The position numbers were made by a program, and so were the translations under genes. The notes beneath the pieces were generated by a model. The model made no database searches, was not told the DNA's origin, and saw only the letters and a list, made by a program, of their open reading frames with translations. From Hymenolepis diminuta (lineage: Eukaryota; Platyhelminthes; Cestoda; Cyclophyllidea; Hymenolepididae), in NCBI GenBank assembly GCA_900708905.1, contig CAADRB010000003.1, positions 3,525,691 to 3,589,690 on the forward strand: a stretch of 64,000 nucleotides of DNA, in the 5' to 3' direction. Shown here one piece after another: positions 39,810 to 53,065 of the stretch (within the stretch, counting starts at the first letter, position 1; every line of letters starts with the position of its first letter).

Positions 39810-39815
39810 AATAAA
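39810..39815 (+). terminator. Polyadenylation signal of the giant gene
   Basis: AATAAA about 200 nt after the stop codon at 39605-39607, in AT-rich sequence. It is the first canonical signal downstream. Confidence 0.5.
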
Positions 39816-40009
39816 ATCTACCAGTTAAAAATAGCCACAAATTTTTAGATATGCAACCCATAATTATTTAATAAATTAATTAAATAATATTATTTAAACC
39901 ATTTACAATTAGACCTAATAAACTGTATAGCATTGTTTGGTAGCGGATGCTACACAAATCAGCCTCTGCTAAACCTTAGTAATCCTCTTGAGAAGTCCAA
40001 ATAGCCTCG

Positions 40010-40260
40010 GGCAGAGCCCTCTAGTATAAGTGGAGAGAGTCTATCACTTCGCGCGTCTCGCTGCCCACGAGCTTAGTCACTAAATACAAACAACGCCACG
40101 CTGGAGGGATATTGATCGCTGATTGGCTGAGGAGGCCTTTGTGCACACGTCCGCACCTGTTCGCTACGCGATCGATTACACGCCGCATTTTCCAGAATGT
40201 TCTACCGCACGTGATTTAATCAGACGTGGTAGCGATGTGAACTCCACAGTTTAAACCTGC
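40010..40260. promoter_or_regulatory. CpG/CCAAT island without an assigned gene
   Basis: It contains several CG dinucleotides in clusters (CGCGCG, CTACGCGATCG), the CCAAT box ATTGGCTGAGG at 40122, a CACGTG E-box and GAATGTTC. It lies between two convergent genes, where a promoter for either would not be expected. Confidence 0.3.
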
Positions 40261-43200
40261 TAAATATGCCATTATCTCCCTACGCTTATATTGTTAATTT
40301 GCTCTCCATGTACGTAAGATTTCAGAGTGTTACAGGTACTTTGAAAATTACCCTCATTTAACCTCGTTTTTCGTGCAATAAATTTGTAGCAATAAAATTG
40401 AATTTCAATTTGACCTCCGTTTTAACTAGTTTTCCCAACATTTCAGCGAGAATCACAAGATTAGGAATGTGTCTATCTACCCATCCCGGCTTTAAATTTA
40501 GTACGAAAAATTAGTCATTCGCCCTTCGAAAATGCTGGTTGGAAATGCCGAAAGGAAGAACTACTTGCGTTTGGTTTAGCAAAATGAAGGCGATCTATAG
40601 TTTAACATAACCTATTCTGTGAAACAAAGCTATTTAGTTTAAATTACCACTATTCTAACTGACCTTGATAAATTTAAAGACATCTATTTTCAAATATCAT
40701 CCGAAGGGTTATTTATTCGCATTCCTAGAGAAAAAAAGAAAATCAAATAGAGAAAAAGCGGCTATTTATAGTCAAACAGGAAATGTTACATAAGTGGGAG
40801 ATGGGTCAGAGTTCAAGAAGTTGAATGGGAAGGAGGAACGTCGATTTATAAGTGCCGATCACCGAAGGTCAGATGAAATAAAATCATCGCGGCTCATTAA
40901 AATATAATTTGTTGGGTACATGTTGAGTATGGAAAGGTCAAAAATTATTTACCCAAAATACAAATTTCTCTTTATTTGGAGGACATGCTTGCACTATGGC
41001 AGTTCTGAAAATGTGCTATATATTACTTCCTTTCTTGTCAGTAATAGTGTTTGCAATTTGTTATAAAAAATTTGCCCTATCATGAGAATGGAGTACAAGT
41101 CATTATAAAAATTTAAACTTAAATTAATAAACCCCTGTGGCAACATATGATAAGCATGTATTACCAGTATTTCTAGTTGAGAAGGGGATTACTTATGAAT
41201 CCCAATCTTGGGAAGCTTTTAAATAAAAGGAAAGTGCAATGGTTGAAATAATGGGTAAAGAGAGTTGTTTTAGATTAAAAGTTAGGTCGTAGAGTAGATT
41301 TGATTTATTATAATTCTGATTTCATCAGGCTTTCCGTATCCGACCCGATGGATATAATCATCTGATTCACATTTCGAGGTCCCACAGTCCGATTTCCAGA
41401 AATATATCACTTAAGTTCCTCATTGACAGTTTATCTCAACAGGATTCAGAGCTCATTGATCAACTAATTAAGATGAACAACAGTTAAGTTTAATATTTTT
41501 AAAGTGGTATATCCAGTATAGAATAAACCGGAGATGAAGTTCGACTATTTTGAGTATCTTTTCATAACGCTTCGAATCGGGGATCCCCCTCGGGTGATAG
41601 AGCACGAAATGGCAAAGAATTTGAAACTCAATTAGAAGTATTTTGCGTCAATGGAACTATTTTAGGAAAGAAGTTAAAGGATTGTCCATAATTTGTCACT
41701 TAGTCTTTAGCGCTAATTTTCAAAGAAGATTTAGTAACTGCTCAAATATGTTCGTTTCGGATTTGGCAGTTCTATTTTACGTAAATCTAATGCCTTTCGG
41801 AGGCAACATCTCCCTCAATATACATGTCAATCTGTTAGATGGTCATTTGGTGTTGATTTGTGGTCATTTCAATACAAAATTATCATGATTCAGCCTCAGC
41901 ATGATTGGTAGACAAGAACTCACGCGTCCTGTTAGGACGCCTTATCGAATATCTTCGTTGCATTCGGGAGAAACTCGCAAGTCTCATCTTCCATGCACTG
42001 CATTATCCATTATGGGATTCCGACGATCATGCCTGGACAGGCAAGACTACATGTGGAAAACCCTTCGCTCCTATTATTGTCTAACCAGGCAGCCAATCAT
42101 TTATCACCTATTCAAGTCTACACAGGCACATTTATTTTATTAAATTAATGAACTCTGGTTTGAGCCATAAGTCTACTCTTTTCCCCTTCGTTGAGTCCGA
42201 GTAAATGTATCTCCAACAAAGAACAACTGAGAAGTTATAGGAGGTCCTATACATTTTAAATTCTGTATTTCTCATCCAATCTTATTGTATATGGTATACC
42301 TTGTCTGTTAAGGCCTCTCCAGTTAAAACCATTTGTATTTTACTGCAGGGGCCTTCCTTTAGGGTGTGTTTTCACATAGATCTGTTAATACACGTCACGA
42401 CAAGAGTCTTCAGTTAGTGGTTCGGCTTTAGTGTTTATTTGCCAAGTCATTAGATAAAACACCACTAGTAGCACATTTTGTTTACTGTGAAGTATTTTTC
42501 GCCAAAATTTACATCTGAGCTTGGATCTGTATGTGAAGATAATAAGAAAATTCTGTGCTCAAATTTAACATCAGTGAATCGCAAAAAATAATGACACCTT
42601 TTATTTTTGCACGTTGAAGTTCTCAGTTGATACATTTATCTTTATCAATTTTATGATTTACGGGATATCGTTAACCTGAACTTATAATTTAATCCTTTTT
42701 TCTTATCCATACACGAAACACTATTATCAGGTCAATGACGCTCAAAAAGCACAATTCTGGTCCATGAGAAGTTGGTTCAAACGTATCTTTCAATCCTTCG
42801 ATTAGAAACTCTGCGTCACTTAACGGAAATCTTATTAGATCAAGTGCTACATAAAACTAAGTCCGATTACGAGATGAAATGCTAGAGGGCGTTTAGCGAA
42901 AGCTTTTAAATGCTCAAATCGTTGGTAAATTAGCACTGGCACTTCGTCATTTAGACATCTGATACAGTAAGTTATGATATCATGTTTGTTTTTCTTTCAA
43001 ACAGTCAACTTTGACATTCCAAGTAAACTTCGGGAAAACCAAGAGTAATGCTAAACTTCTGCTTTGACAAATTCCTCTTTCCGGTTACATATAAATTACA
43101 TTTTAGGGAAATTTACGAGTGTCGAAATCGACTAGATGGATTTTTACCTTCTCCTGTGACCTCAGCTTTGCCCAAACTCCAAGGTCGCGCGTACTTTTTC

Positions 43201-43518
43201 AATCACCACACTTTCCTCAAAGGCAAAAGAAGAGTTACTTAGCCAGCATATTATCTCATTATTCTGGCGAAGCAACAGAGTATAGAATACAGAACGAGGA
43301 ATGAAAAAAATTAGACACAATTAGAGCAGAAACAAATTGGCTGCAAATTAGAACCGGGGAGATGCCGGTTTCAGAAGAAGGTAAGGGACCTTTAGGAATG
43401 CTGGAACAAACGCTGCTAGTCGCTTCCATCCTGCCATATGAAGAAGCATTCTAAAGAAGGGGAAATTGAGGTTACAAATGAATCATTTTTCCGATCAAGG
43501 AGTATCTAAAGAGTGTGA

Positions 43519-44701
43519 TTACTTGTAGGAGCGGAAGCTGACTGGGGCCCGACCATCAATATCTCGAATTCCGAAGTTGTTCGCAACATCTGCAACGATA
43601 AAAGTGCGTCCAGAACGAGCCATCAAATCCTTCCGCGATTCTTTGGCAATCACGGCGATAACACGGCCAGTGAGTTCGGGGGACTCCGCTGGAAAGGCAC
43701 AGAGAACAAATTGTGGAAACGCGAGTCATGATAGAGTGAAAATCAAATGATGAATCGTAGGGAAATGTGATGAGGGTTTAGGGGAACACGTACAATGAGT
43801 GTTAATATCGAGACCCGTGACTTCGGTCTCGCCGGCAAGTCTCTTCATTTGTTCCGTGCGAACGAAGCCTGGCCAGATGGACATTACCACAACGCTTTTA
43901 TTCCGCTCTTTCAACTCAACTGCCATATCAGCTGTCATCCTATCAATGGCACATTTTCCTGGAAAGAAATTGCAAATTTAAATTGCACTAAAACAAGTAA
44001 TAAGGGATATATTTTAAAACCTTACCAACACCATAAACAACTGTAAAAAGGTGCTGCAGTCCTCCAAATGATGAGATATTGAAAATTAGACCAGGTCTCT
44101 GTGACTCAGATGGTTTTAAACTGTCACCAACTTCCTGATTCAACTCATTCCGATAATCTAACATCATTCTGGTGGCAAGAACCGAGCAGATGTAGTGATT
44201 ACGAAGGCCGACACGATTGACAGAATCCCAGAGGATACCTGGCGATTCGTCTGGTCCCAGTTCCCAATAAGATCTCTGTTGCTTATAGTGTTCAGCGAGA
44301 GTATCCACACCAGCGTAAACATTATTCACCAAAATATCCAGACGACCTTTCTGTTCACGACGTATGCGAGTGAAAAGGTTGGCAACCTGGGAATCATCAG
44401 AATGATCAACGGCAACTGGGATAGCAACCTAAAACTTTAAAATAATAATAAAAATCGATAAATTATAACACCAATAAAATAACAAACGTACACCTCCTCT
44501 GGCAGTTACTTCTTCGGCAGTTTCTTCTAAGCTACCCGACACGCCTTGATTGTCTTCACTTTTGGGTTTGAGTGTACGAGCAGTGATATAGACAGTTGCC
44601 CCGCATTCGCCTAGTCCAATAGCAATACCACGACCGATGCCTCTGCTGGCCCCAGTTACTAAGCATACATAGCCACGTAAATCTGGTATCTTGTTTGCCA
44701 T
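43519..44701 (-). CDS. DHRS1: DHRS1-like short-chain dehydrogenase/reductase (315 aa)
   Basis: Four exons on the minus strand: 44492-44701, 44026-44428, 43794-43958 and 43519-43688, totalling 948 nt. It is a classical SDR with a Rossmann cofactor motif TGASRGIG (residues 16-23), NNVYAG (105-110), catalytic Ser in NISS (about 189), and YxxxK as YGVGK (Tyr202, Lys206). The order and wording of these motifs, plus SIWPGFVRTE and the closing GIRDIDGR, match vertebrate DHRS1 (313 aa), an NADPH-dependent carbonyl/steroid reductase associated with the ER. Residues 111-185 carry a longer loop than in vertebrates. The protein ends soon after RDIDGR, so the hydrophobic C-terminal segment of vertebrate DHRS1 is missing. 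The ATG at 44701 is the only one fitting the Rossmann start. Substrate is unknown. Confidence 0.92.
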
Positions 44702-46069
44702 TATTCAACTAGATCAATCGATTGATACGACAAGCAAATAGCGAATTATCAACCCTAAATAGCCACCAACTTCTGGGTGACCTTAATTTGGAGAGTTCAA
44801 ACTATTTATCGAGATAAATAAACAATCAATTTATCTAATAAAATAATGCATGAATTCAATTCTTTGAATAATTACACCTACTAAGGTGATTTAACATATT
44901 TAATTGTAGCATTCGATTTTTCATGATATTTTAAAAATTAATGAAGGTGTAATATATCACTACCTCATCTAAATAATCCTGCGTGATTAGAAATCACATT
45001 ATGAAATTAATTTAATTTGGGTAATTTCAATTACGGAATATAACCATAATTACAAAACGGATGTGACGACGTCTATCCATCTCAAACACAATAGGACACG
45101 ACAATCTCACATATAAAAACATACCCCTATTTTACCATCCAGCATAATTTTATCCAAATCGGTTGTAGGTGATCTAAGGCAGCAGTAATTCTCACAATAA
45201 AGGTACTTGAAGAGTGCAATATATGTGGATATTTGACGATCATTGAACCTCAATTTCTCTTGCTGAAAGTCCGTACGGATTTGGAATGTTTTGGAATCTG
45301 GATTTCGATTTGGAACAGAAATTGAAACAGCTCGAACTGATTTGTCGAAAGTCTTTTAGTTAAACTGATTTGCATCAAATCGAAATTATATTTAACTAAA
45401 CAATCGGGACACGCAACTATTTTTAGCACTTTACATTTTTCACGGAGACTTATTACATTTTTCTCTGAAGACAGCTTTTAATTTTATATTTTCGTCCTCT
45501 CCCATTTTAATTTTTATGTGAAAATGCTATAACGTAACCAACTAGGAGTTCGGGTAGTAATCTATCAGGGCCAACACTCTAGAAAACTTGCTAATATAGC
45601 AACTTAACACAGAAGCTAATAATCCACAGCAGATCAGGAGGCACGTTATAGTCAACACGCGTGTATTAACGAAATTCCCTCTCAATCGGTATCGGCTAAA
45701 ACAAATGAGAATAATTATCAAGCGTCTTCTATCGGTGGGGAAATGAAGAAAGGAATTACATTTTTACTCATAGTAGAAATATTGGGAGTGGGGGAAAACG
45801 ATTATCATTTCTTCTAACAGAAAATATGGGAATTTTTGTGTTAACGCTGTTCTGTTCTGCTTCAATCATAATTTCACTCTCCTCTTTCAAGCGAAGTTCT
45901 CGGGAATTCTCCCATTTGTCTTCTCCCGCTCTCTCCCTCTCCCTCTCTCTTATGTTGGTGGACATTTCGGATTATCGGACTAGAGTTAGGGCAAAATATT
46001 AACTGTTATGTCATTTATTCATATATATTCATTTATTTACAGAACAGATATAAATGGTTTACTAGGTTT
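44702..46069. other. Intergenic region between KIFBP 3' end and DHRS1 5' end
   Basis: AT-rich with no gene. A CT-rich microsatellite at about 45926-45955 creates a spurious Arg/Glu open frame on the minus strand. No clear TATA or CCAAT element was recognised for DHRS1. Confidence 0.55.
46032..46037 (-). terminator. Polyadenylation signal of KIFBP
   Basis: TTTATT on the plus strand (AATAAA on the minus strand) 33 nt after the KIFBP stop; a second one lies at 46014-46019. Confidence 0.6.
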
Positions 46070-49000
46070 TCATTCAGGCAGTGGAATTCTGGCTATCTTT
46101 GCTGTCATCAAGATTATCATTTCTCTAGCGATTTCCACTTCTGGTACATCGTATTTGTAGCCATTAGCGGCATGTTTGTCAGCAATTTCCACCATCTTCT
46201 CGTAATTCTCTCGAGCCTTCAGGAGATTTGTAAGGCTTTTTCGAGTAGGTCCTGGGGTAATAATCTTTGAATGCAATCGGGCTGAATAGAAATAGGCCCT
46301 CTAGATGGTGAAGAGAGTTAAAGAAATATGCTTGAAAGGACCTACCAAAACACTTTGCAGCCAAGTCTCTTCGTAGAATTCTACTGGTTTTTGAGTAGCA
46401 GGAGCAAGAAAAGAATCCAAAAGACGAGTATACACATCTATGGCCCGTCTCGTTAGACTATTTACTTTCTTGGCTTGTTTGGAGAGATCCTGTAGGGTTT
46501 CACCATTCTTCTTCTGCGTAGCTCTCTAAACAAGGAAGGATGATAAGGTAATAGGCATTATGTCTGAAAATTCGATCCACCAAATCTTATCCAACAAATA
46601 TACTAAAGAATGTGTTGGTATTTGCTGGAAAAGAGAACTATGTATACATATATATGTATAATCCCAGTATCATTGGAAATTAACGAACCCGGTGCCGTGT
46701 CACCGATCCTATTAAGAAAATCTATTTACCGCATATACCGCATCCTAAACTCAGGACACGGAGCATATCCCCCTTCTGTTGATGAGTTATCTGGTAAAAT
46801 TATACAAAATACAACTATGATTTGTATCTCCGGAGTGGTCATATCCGATCACTCATCCGTTTACTACATTTGGGTGCATTGAGTCGTGGTAATTTAACGA
46901 CTCTTTTATGATGAGCTTAGTCATGCCGAGATCTACGATAAGAAGCACTGTACTGTAGACACCTCAGTTAGCCATAGGAAGCTACGATTTGTACTTAGGT
47001 ACTAAAAACAGAAATGAACACACCTCCAATTTCTGTTCATTCAAGTCTCGAAGAGTTGTAAGAGCCTCAGCACACTCCGACATTAAGATACGGCAGGATG
47101 TCATGTAGAATTGAGGGTTGAGCTCATGAAGAAGGTTTTCTAAGAGACCAACTCTCCGTTTCTGCATGCAACACTGAAATGAAATAGCATTAGTCAATTT
47201 CTAAATAAATTCTATGACATCCACAGTTAACATTTTCACAAAATTATTCCACACTTTATTGGTGGAAGTTATGCTCAATTTTAATTGTAAGCAATCGGGA
47301 AATCTGCGAGGACAAATAAATAGTCGGGAGCATCCACATTGTTAATAACTGAGCAGCTGGCACATTATTATCAATCAAGGTGAATGCAAAAATTAAAGGA
47401 AGCAAGAATCCTTGAACTCTTGACGTTGCTCCCAGCATCGCTTCTATCCACTCCCTTTTATAATTTGCTAGACTTTCTGTTAACAAGTTTCATTTTCTTC
47501 CCAAAATTAAGAATTATGCTTTGGATAGTAATAATATTATATTCTTACTCGTCGAGAGAGGTCTGCTTCAAAGGCCGCCAGATAGTTGTAAGCATTCGCA
47601 TGTTCTCTTACCAACTCGACTGCATCCGAGCAGTGTTCATCAAGTTTGTAATAGAGCAGGGCTTCCGATATGCACTTACATGTCCAACGAAATAGCCTCG
47701 CTGCTTCAAGATAAGTTTTTGGAGGTGATGTCAGTGCTGAAATAACGGTATCAATGTCCAGTTCATCAACACTTTCTCCATAAGCTTCCTGAAGAGCAGT
47801 AGTTGTGTCATGATTGAAGAGATCTCCATAACAGACTGACCTCAAACCTTCATTGGAATTCACGCCAGATTCTGAAAGTGGATTATTTAATACCCTCAGT
47901 AAGGCTGCCACAGAATTTAAATTGCATTAAACTCGATAAATTAATGTTTTTGCAAAGCAGCGCAACTAGTTCTCATGGTGAAAGACGCGGCCCAAAGACG
48001 TATTTGTTAAATGGTACCCTATAGGTAAGGCAATGGAGAAGGGAGACGAGAATGAAGGATGAAAAGATGGACCAAAGCCATTAAAAAGCACAAAGGCCAC
48101 ATCTTCCTCTCATCGCATGGACTTGGAAGTTGCCAATTAGCCTACTTCTTATTCCTCAATAGGAACGCGGTTGATGGCTTACAATACAAATATTAAACCA
48201 CATTACGTGTAAGCCACGAAGCACACTGCCGTAGAAGAATTGAACAACACGCTTCCCAGCCAGACTAATGCAGATACAGAGAGTAGATCAATGACGACGC
48301 AAGCAAACCGAGACCTAATAAACTTTGGATCGCTTATTGAGTCAGAAAACTGTGACCAGTCTCACAAAATGGTTGCTTCCACTCACCCTTTGTGCTCTTC
48401 ATCTCTTTCATATTAACTTACTTATTAAGGGCTTAATTAGGCTGTGAGAGTTGAAGTGGCAAATGGTGGGGTCATCAAATTACTGGAGTTATTAAATTAT
48501 AGGAACTAATGAGCAAATGAGCAGCTAACAACAGTTCCAAAAACGTAGAACACGAAGAGTTGTCTAGGCCAAAGTGCACAGAATAAACCGCGATAAGGAT
48601 TTGACAGAGTAAGAAAAAGAGAGAAAGGAAATGAAACGGAATTGTATGAGCGGATAGATGACAAGCTTGTGCATGTATATGTGTAGGTGAGCTTGAGTGA
48701 GTGAATTGAAATATAAGTACAGCCTATATGAGTCACTTGGGCAAAGACTCACGCGAACGTATGAGTGCAGGTGTACCTTTAAATGAAAGGGGACGGTTAT
48801 AGAGAAAAGGGGGACTTAATAAAACCGTTTAGACATGTTACATGAGGGATTAAGCCATAGTGTCATTGCGACATCACTGCGGCTTCGTGGATGAAAAAGT
48901 AAAGCATTGATATAGGGAATGCGATTAGAGGATAATTTAGGAAAATGCGTAGCCATCCTTCAAGGTCACACTTCCCAAACTTAATTTATTTAAATACAAC

Positions 49001-50455
49001 GGACATAATAAAGGACAAATATAAATAATAAAAACAAATGGAACTACAGTGATCAACAACCCAGTGATCATTTTGAAATAAATTAGAAACATAAATGAGA
49101 AATCAAAGCAATCAACACCATTTTACATTAATTACACATAAACAAGAAGAATAATAATGAGGGTATGGCACTAAATGTCAAAAACTTTTAAAAACCCAAC
49201 AGATTAGAGCAGATTATACATTTTTACAAAAATTGTTAACTCGACATATCAATAATAAATAAATTTTTGACCGAAATTCTTCCCCATTACAGTTAATAAT
49301 TTAAATAATCAAGCAAATAATAACAGACGATATCCATTTATGTGAATGAAATGCAATTCGTAAGAGCAGAAATAAGTATGAAATATGTAACCATAATACT
49401 CCCAAAGGTTGTAAAACATTTACCAGAAACAGTAATTTCCTCACTCCCCTGTTTCAAGAGTTTAAGAGAGTATTGAGCAGCAAGTCTGGCGACATCTGCC
49501 CATGACTTCGTTCCGCTCTGATCCGATTTGGCGCAATCGACCTCCGATATTGGCAAATTGGCACCTATAACACTGCAAATCTTAATAGAAGAGAATATTC
49601 AACATCTTACGTTCTAGCGGTCAATAAACACTCCAAAGCAAAGGAATAGTTACCAATTTCAGAATAATATTCACTCAAAGTAGAAGCATTGACAGCCCAT
49701 TCGATTGGGTCAAATGACGGAAGACTCTCAACAAGCTTATCGGAACCCGTTCTACCACTCTCCACAACAATGAGACATTTCTGAAGATCGTTCATAGTTG
49801 GAGCCAACTTCAGCTGTCTCAATAGCGTTTCTTGACAAAATTCGGCTGACTTTTGCTTCTCTTTTAAGTTGGAATAAACCTGAGCCAGCAGGAAGAGGGT
49901 TGTTATATAACCAGTTTCGAAAATGGCAAATCTTATCAAACAATCCCTTTCAGCTGCCGAGCTGAAATTACTTATTGATTCCCAGCAGTGAGGACCCTCT
50001 GTTCCATTACTGATTTGTCTATATTCATGGTAGAGATTTCGAGCTTTATTTAACCATTCAAGAACTGGCTGGTTCGAAGCTTCATATTCAACGCCTGCTG
50101 CGATAGCTAAAGAATTATACGCATATTGCAGAACTCCAGCAAAATTGGTCAAATCATTTTTAGCTTCGAAATAGGTGACAACTTCAAGCAAACGAGTTTT
50201 AGCCCCATTTTTCTGATCTTCAGTTTCAATGAAGATGTTTGCCAGTTTTAACGAACAAATTCCCCACACAACTTGAGTGTAGATATCATCATTGGAAAGG
50301 AGTGTTTTTCCCTTCTCAACAATTGCATTTAGAAGTTCACGCATTTTATATTTCCTTGAATAACTATCTGTCGAATCATCGGTAGTTGAAGGGACAATTT
50401 CCAGTTCATGTAATTCTTTCACTGAAGTTAAAAATTCCAGCTGAAACTCATTCAT
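46070..50455 (-). CDS. KIFBP: KIF-binding protein (kinesin-binding protein, 625 aa)
   Basis: Six coding exons on the minus strand: 49611-50455, 49424-49572, 47549-47871, 47024-47173, 46346-46525 and 46070-46300, totalling 1,878 nt. TPR-like alpha-helical repeats run throughout. Diagnostic segments shared with animal KIFBP (human about 621 aa) are LLAQVYSNLKEKQKSAEFC, DPIEWAVNASTLSEYY, the LAAFEADLSRR...MQKRRVGLLE region, LNPQFYMTSCRILMSE and ARLHSKIITPGP near the C-terminus. KIFBP binds motor domains of selected kinesins and blocks microtubule attachment; it acts in the cytoplasm and supports axonal transport and spindle function. The start MNEF at 50455 aligns with the family N-terminus. In the last exon the acceptor at 46301-46302 keeps frame, while the stronger-looking TTCAG nearer 46282 would not. 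An upstream ATG at 50572 is not in frame. Confidence 0.93.
47872..49423 (-). other. KIFBP intron 2 (1.55 kb)
   Basis: It carries dispersed repeat copy B and otherwise AT-rich sequence. The other KIFBP introns over 300 bp (47174-47548 and 46526-47023) show nothing recognisable; the open frame 46610-46882 on the opposite strand looks like chance. Confidence 0.6.
48560..48805 (-). repeat. Dispersed pyrimidine-rich repeat, copy B (inside KIFBP intron 2)
   Basis: Reverse-strand copy of the repeat at 905-1130, with the same order of blocks and best agreement at TCTTACTCTGTCAAATCC...GGTTTATTC...CACTTTGG. It sits within the 1.55-kb intron of KIFBP in the same orientation as that gene. Confidence 0.65.
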
Positions 50456-50575
50456 ATTCTGAAGATAAATTATTAGAGGAATTTTATAGCCGAATTACAG
50501 GGAACTACGCTGCTCACCTACGAGTGATCACCCAGAAACCATCACCGATTCCATCTAAAGTGAACACCATGGCTG
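50456..50575 (-). promoter_or_regulatory. KIFBP 5' leader with short upstream ORF and a splice acceptor 5 nt before the start codon
   Basis: Reading on the minus strand, ATCTTCAG is followed by AATATGAATGAG, so an acceptor sits directly before the initiator ATG. Upstream, ATG at 50572 begins a short frame running to CGTAG followed by GTGAGC, a possible donor. If spliced, the small frame meets a stop (ATA TGA). The acceptor could instead receive a trans-spliced leader, known in flatworms. Confidence 0.4.
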
Positions 50576-53065
50576 TATTGACACTAGCAACGACCTTATT
50601 AGAAAGAAGTGGTGTGTATAAACATAAACAAACTGCTTAAAATCAAATAGTTTTATTCATTAGGTGAATCTCAAATTAAATTATAAAAAACTTCGCATTT
50701 AGATATATCATTTCTCCATATTTTTATTAATTGTCTTATGTAAGGTCTAAGCACTTTATGAGAATTTACGTAATGATTGAAATACCATTTGAACTACGTT
50801 TATTTCCACAAATCATAAAACTAACAAACTAACAACAAATTTAATTTGTTGTTACCGGAATGTATATCCTCAGTAAGGTATGATTCCAATTTGTCTGCTA
50901 TTAATGATTCATATTGACAATGTATTCAAGTCAAACAATTGAATGTGCTAGCGTAGACTTTCATACTTCCCAAAGTGTACATGAATTTTAAAATCTCATA
51001 TCCTCTCTTAGAACAATATTAACCGTTTTGCATTCACAGAGACCTAATGATTACCATTACATGCAATATTTCAACACTTTTTTCTTCGTCTGAGGGGTCC
51101 CCTTATGCATTCAGCAAACCACTCCTTTCTTAGTAATATCTCGGTGAATCCCTTCCGCGTTGTTTGCATAAGTGCATCAACTCGATGCTTGACACATAGC
51201 AACAAATTTGCTAGACGAACCTCAGAGAAAGTCGTTTATGAAAACTGAGAGTTTTCTGAGAATTTAGAATTTAGAATGTAGAGTACCCTCATATCTAAGC
51301 AGCCTGGCACGTTCTCAGAGTAGCTATGGCACTGATCAGCCTCTTTTGCATATATGGCCAGAAATCCTAAATGAAACGGGATGATGATGGGAGAACGCAA
51401 GCAACAGAAACAAATCCGCGAATTCTTCTAAGTATCCGGTGAAACCATAATAAGCGTATGATTGCACGAAGATTTGAATCACAATTCACAAACAGAATAC
51501 CCTATCGATTTCACCTTGGATATCAGAGTTCCCTTTCGTTAACGTTGTTTGATAGTTATGCCATGTTTGAACTTCTTCTAACTAAATCAGATTAAAGTGG
51601 ACTATTTCCTGGCACATCAACACTTCAAACTATTAACCATTAAACATTGAGCAATTTTAGCGATGTTGTGTGCTATAGCCAGCAGATATCTACCAACACC
51701 TGGCGAATAGAAATGATTAACTGACGATAAGATCCCCACTTCAGTGTCCACAGCCAGTCCTGCTGTGTGTTTGCGTGTTTACATACGGATGCCTAGACAG
51801 GTGTCAATCATCATGCCGAGGCACCGACGATGAGACATGAATGACGTCCAACGAAGAAATTTTTTGTATATAAACCTAATTTACTTAATAATAATAGGAG
51901 TGGCTGCCCTGCCACCTCCGAACTGATCTGTTGACATGAGTGGCTTAACTTATTCCATCTATTCGATGATGTGTCCTCGGCAGATTTGCGTTATAACACT
52001 AGAATTTCAATCAATATTGCTGTGCCTCAGTAATGCTCCCGTATTGAAACTCCACTTCGCTCTTATCTTAGTCGGTACAATATTGTTGTTCATGCAGTGT
52101 GTCGAAATATTAAGCGTAACTCTGAATTCGATTTCTTAAAATGTCGTCGCTAGGTTTCATTTGGCTTTTTCTTCTCCACATTTTCTCTTATCTACCATTG
52201 TAAGCACTTGTCCTATGCAATATTCGCCTTGAAATTCTTGAAACTTAGAACAATTTTTATGCATATTGTCATGGTGACATTGAAAGTAGCTAGGAATAAT
52301 TTTTAGAACTGAGGTAATAATCGAAGGTGAATGCTAAACCTAGGAGATAAGACTTGATTTTCACAGTTTGAATGGAGACTTTGCAATATGAAATTTATGA
52401 TCATCCCACGCATTCAAATTAAATTTACCTGTTTGGGTTTGCTTTATTCCATTCATGTCTTCACGCTCATGTTTGTCCAAGTGAATTATATGAATTGTCT
52501 GCATTTCCACCTTCACATGCAGTCTTGACACTTGTCGGTTCTTACGCTGCTCACTCGCCGCCTCTTGTCGATTATGCCTCGGTGAGATAACTGGCATCCA
52601 TTTAGGTATCTATGTACAAACGCACACGCATACACAGGAAAAAGGCTTATTTGTGTAGCATTCACCGTACATATGCAGAGCTTTTATAAGTTTTGAATTG
52701 ATATTCAGATTTATTATTTCAGGATTGCTTACAATTAATACAGACATTAAAACTTCAATTTGAAAGTGAATTTTAAAAATATATTTCTAGTTAAACTATA
52801 GTAAATAGCCATATTAATAAAACTGATACAATAATCTTTTGAGGAAATATTTGACCGAAAGTATTGATAATTTTAGTTTGTTTATAGAAGAATATAACCA
52901 AATTAGAATAGTAATTAATTCTTTAAAATTATAGGTAAAAATATCAAAAATTGTTGTATTATAGAATCAACATTTTATTTTCACCCGTAATATTACCTCT
53001 TGCAGCCTTGAGTATTGGCGCAATTGCGTGCTCTCTCTGTTTAATTTAAAGCGTTACGCGAGGCT
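50576..53065. other. Divergent intergenic region between KIFBP and the mitochondrial carrier
   Basis: No gene is supported. A short hairpin lies at 50831-50853. Small open frames (51936-52139 plus, 52361-52597 minus) show no recognised family. It must hold promoters for both flanking genes, but no CCAAT or TATA arrangement stood out. Confidence 0.5.
50831..50853. repeat. Perfect 10-bp inverted repeat with 3-nt loop
   Basis: AACAACAAAT / TTA / ATTTGTTGTT. An AT-rich hairpin, of uncertain meaning. Confidence 0.6.

Larger units (their letters stand above)
39608..43518. other. Intergenic region between the giant gene and DHRS1 (convergent 3' ends)
   Basis: No gene is supported. 40010-40260 is unusually CpG-rich for this window, with ATTGG (40122-40126), an E-box CACGTG near 40208 and a GAATGTTCTA heat-shock-like motif, so it is promoter-like. 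No open frame of gene quality follows it on either strand. Confidence 0.55.

Noticed and set aside
45768..45965. Arg/Glu-rich minus-strand frame
   Set aside because: Produced by a CT/AG microsatellite.
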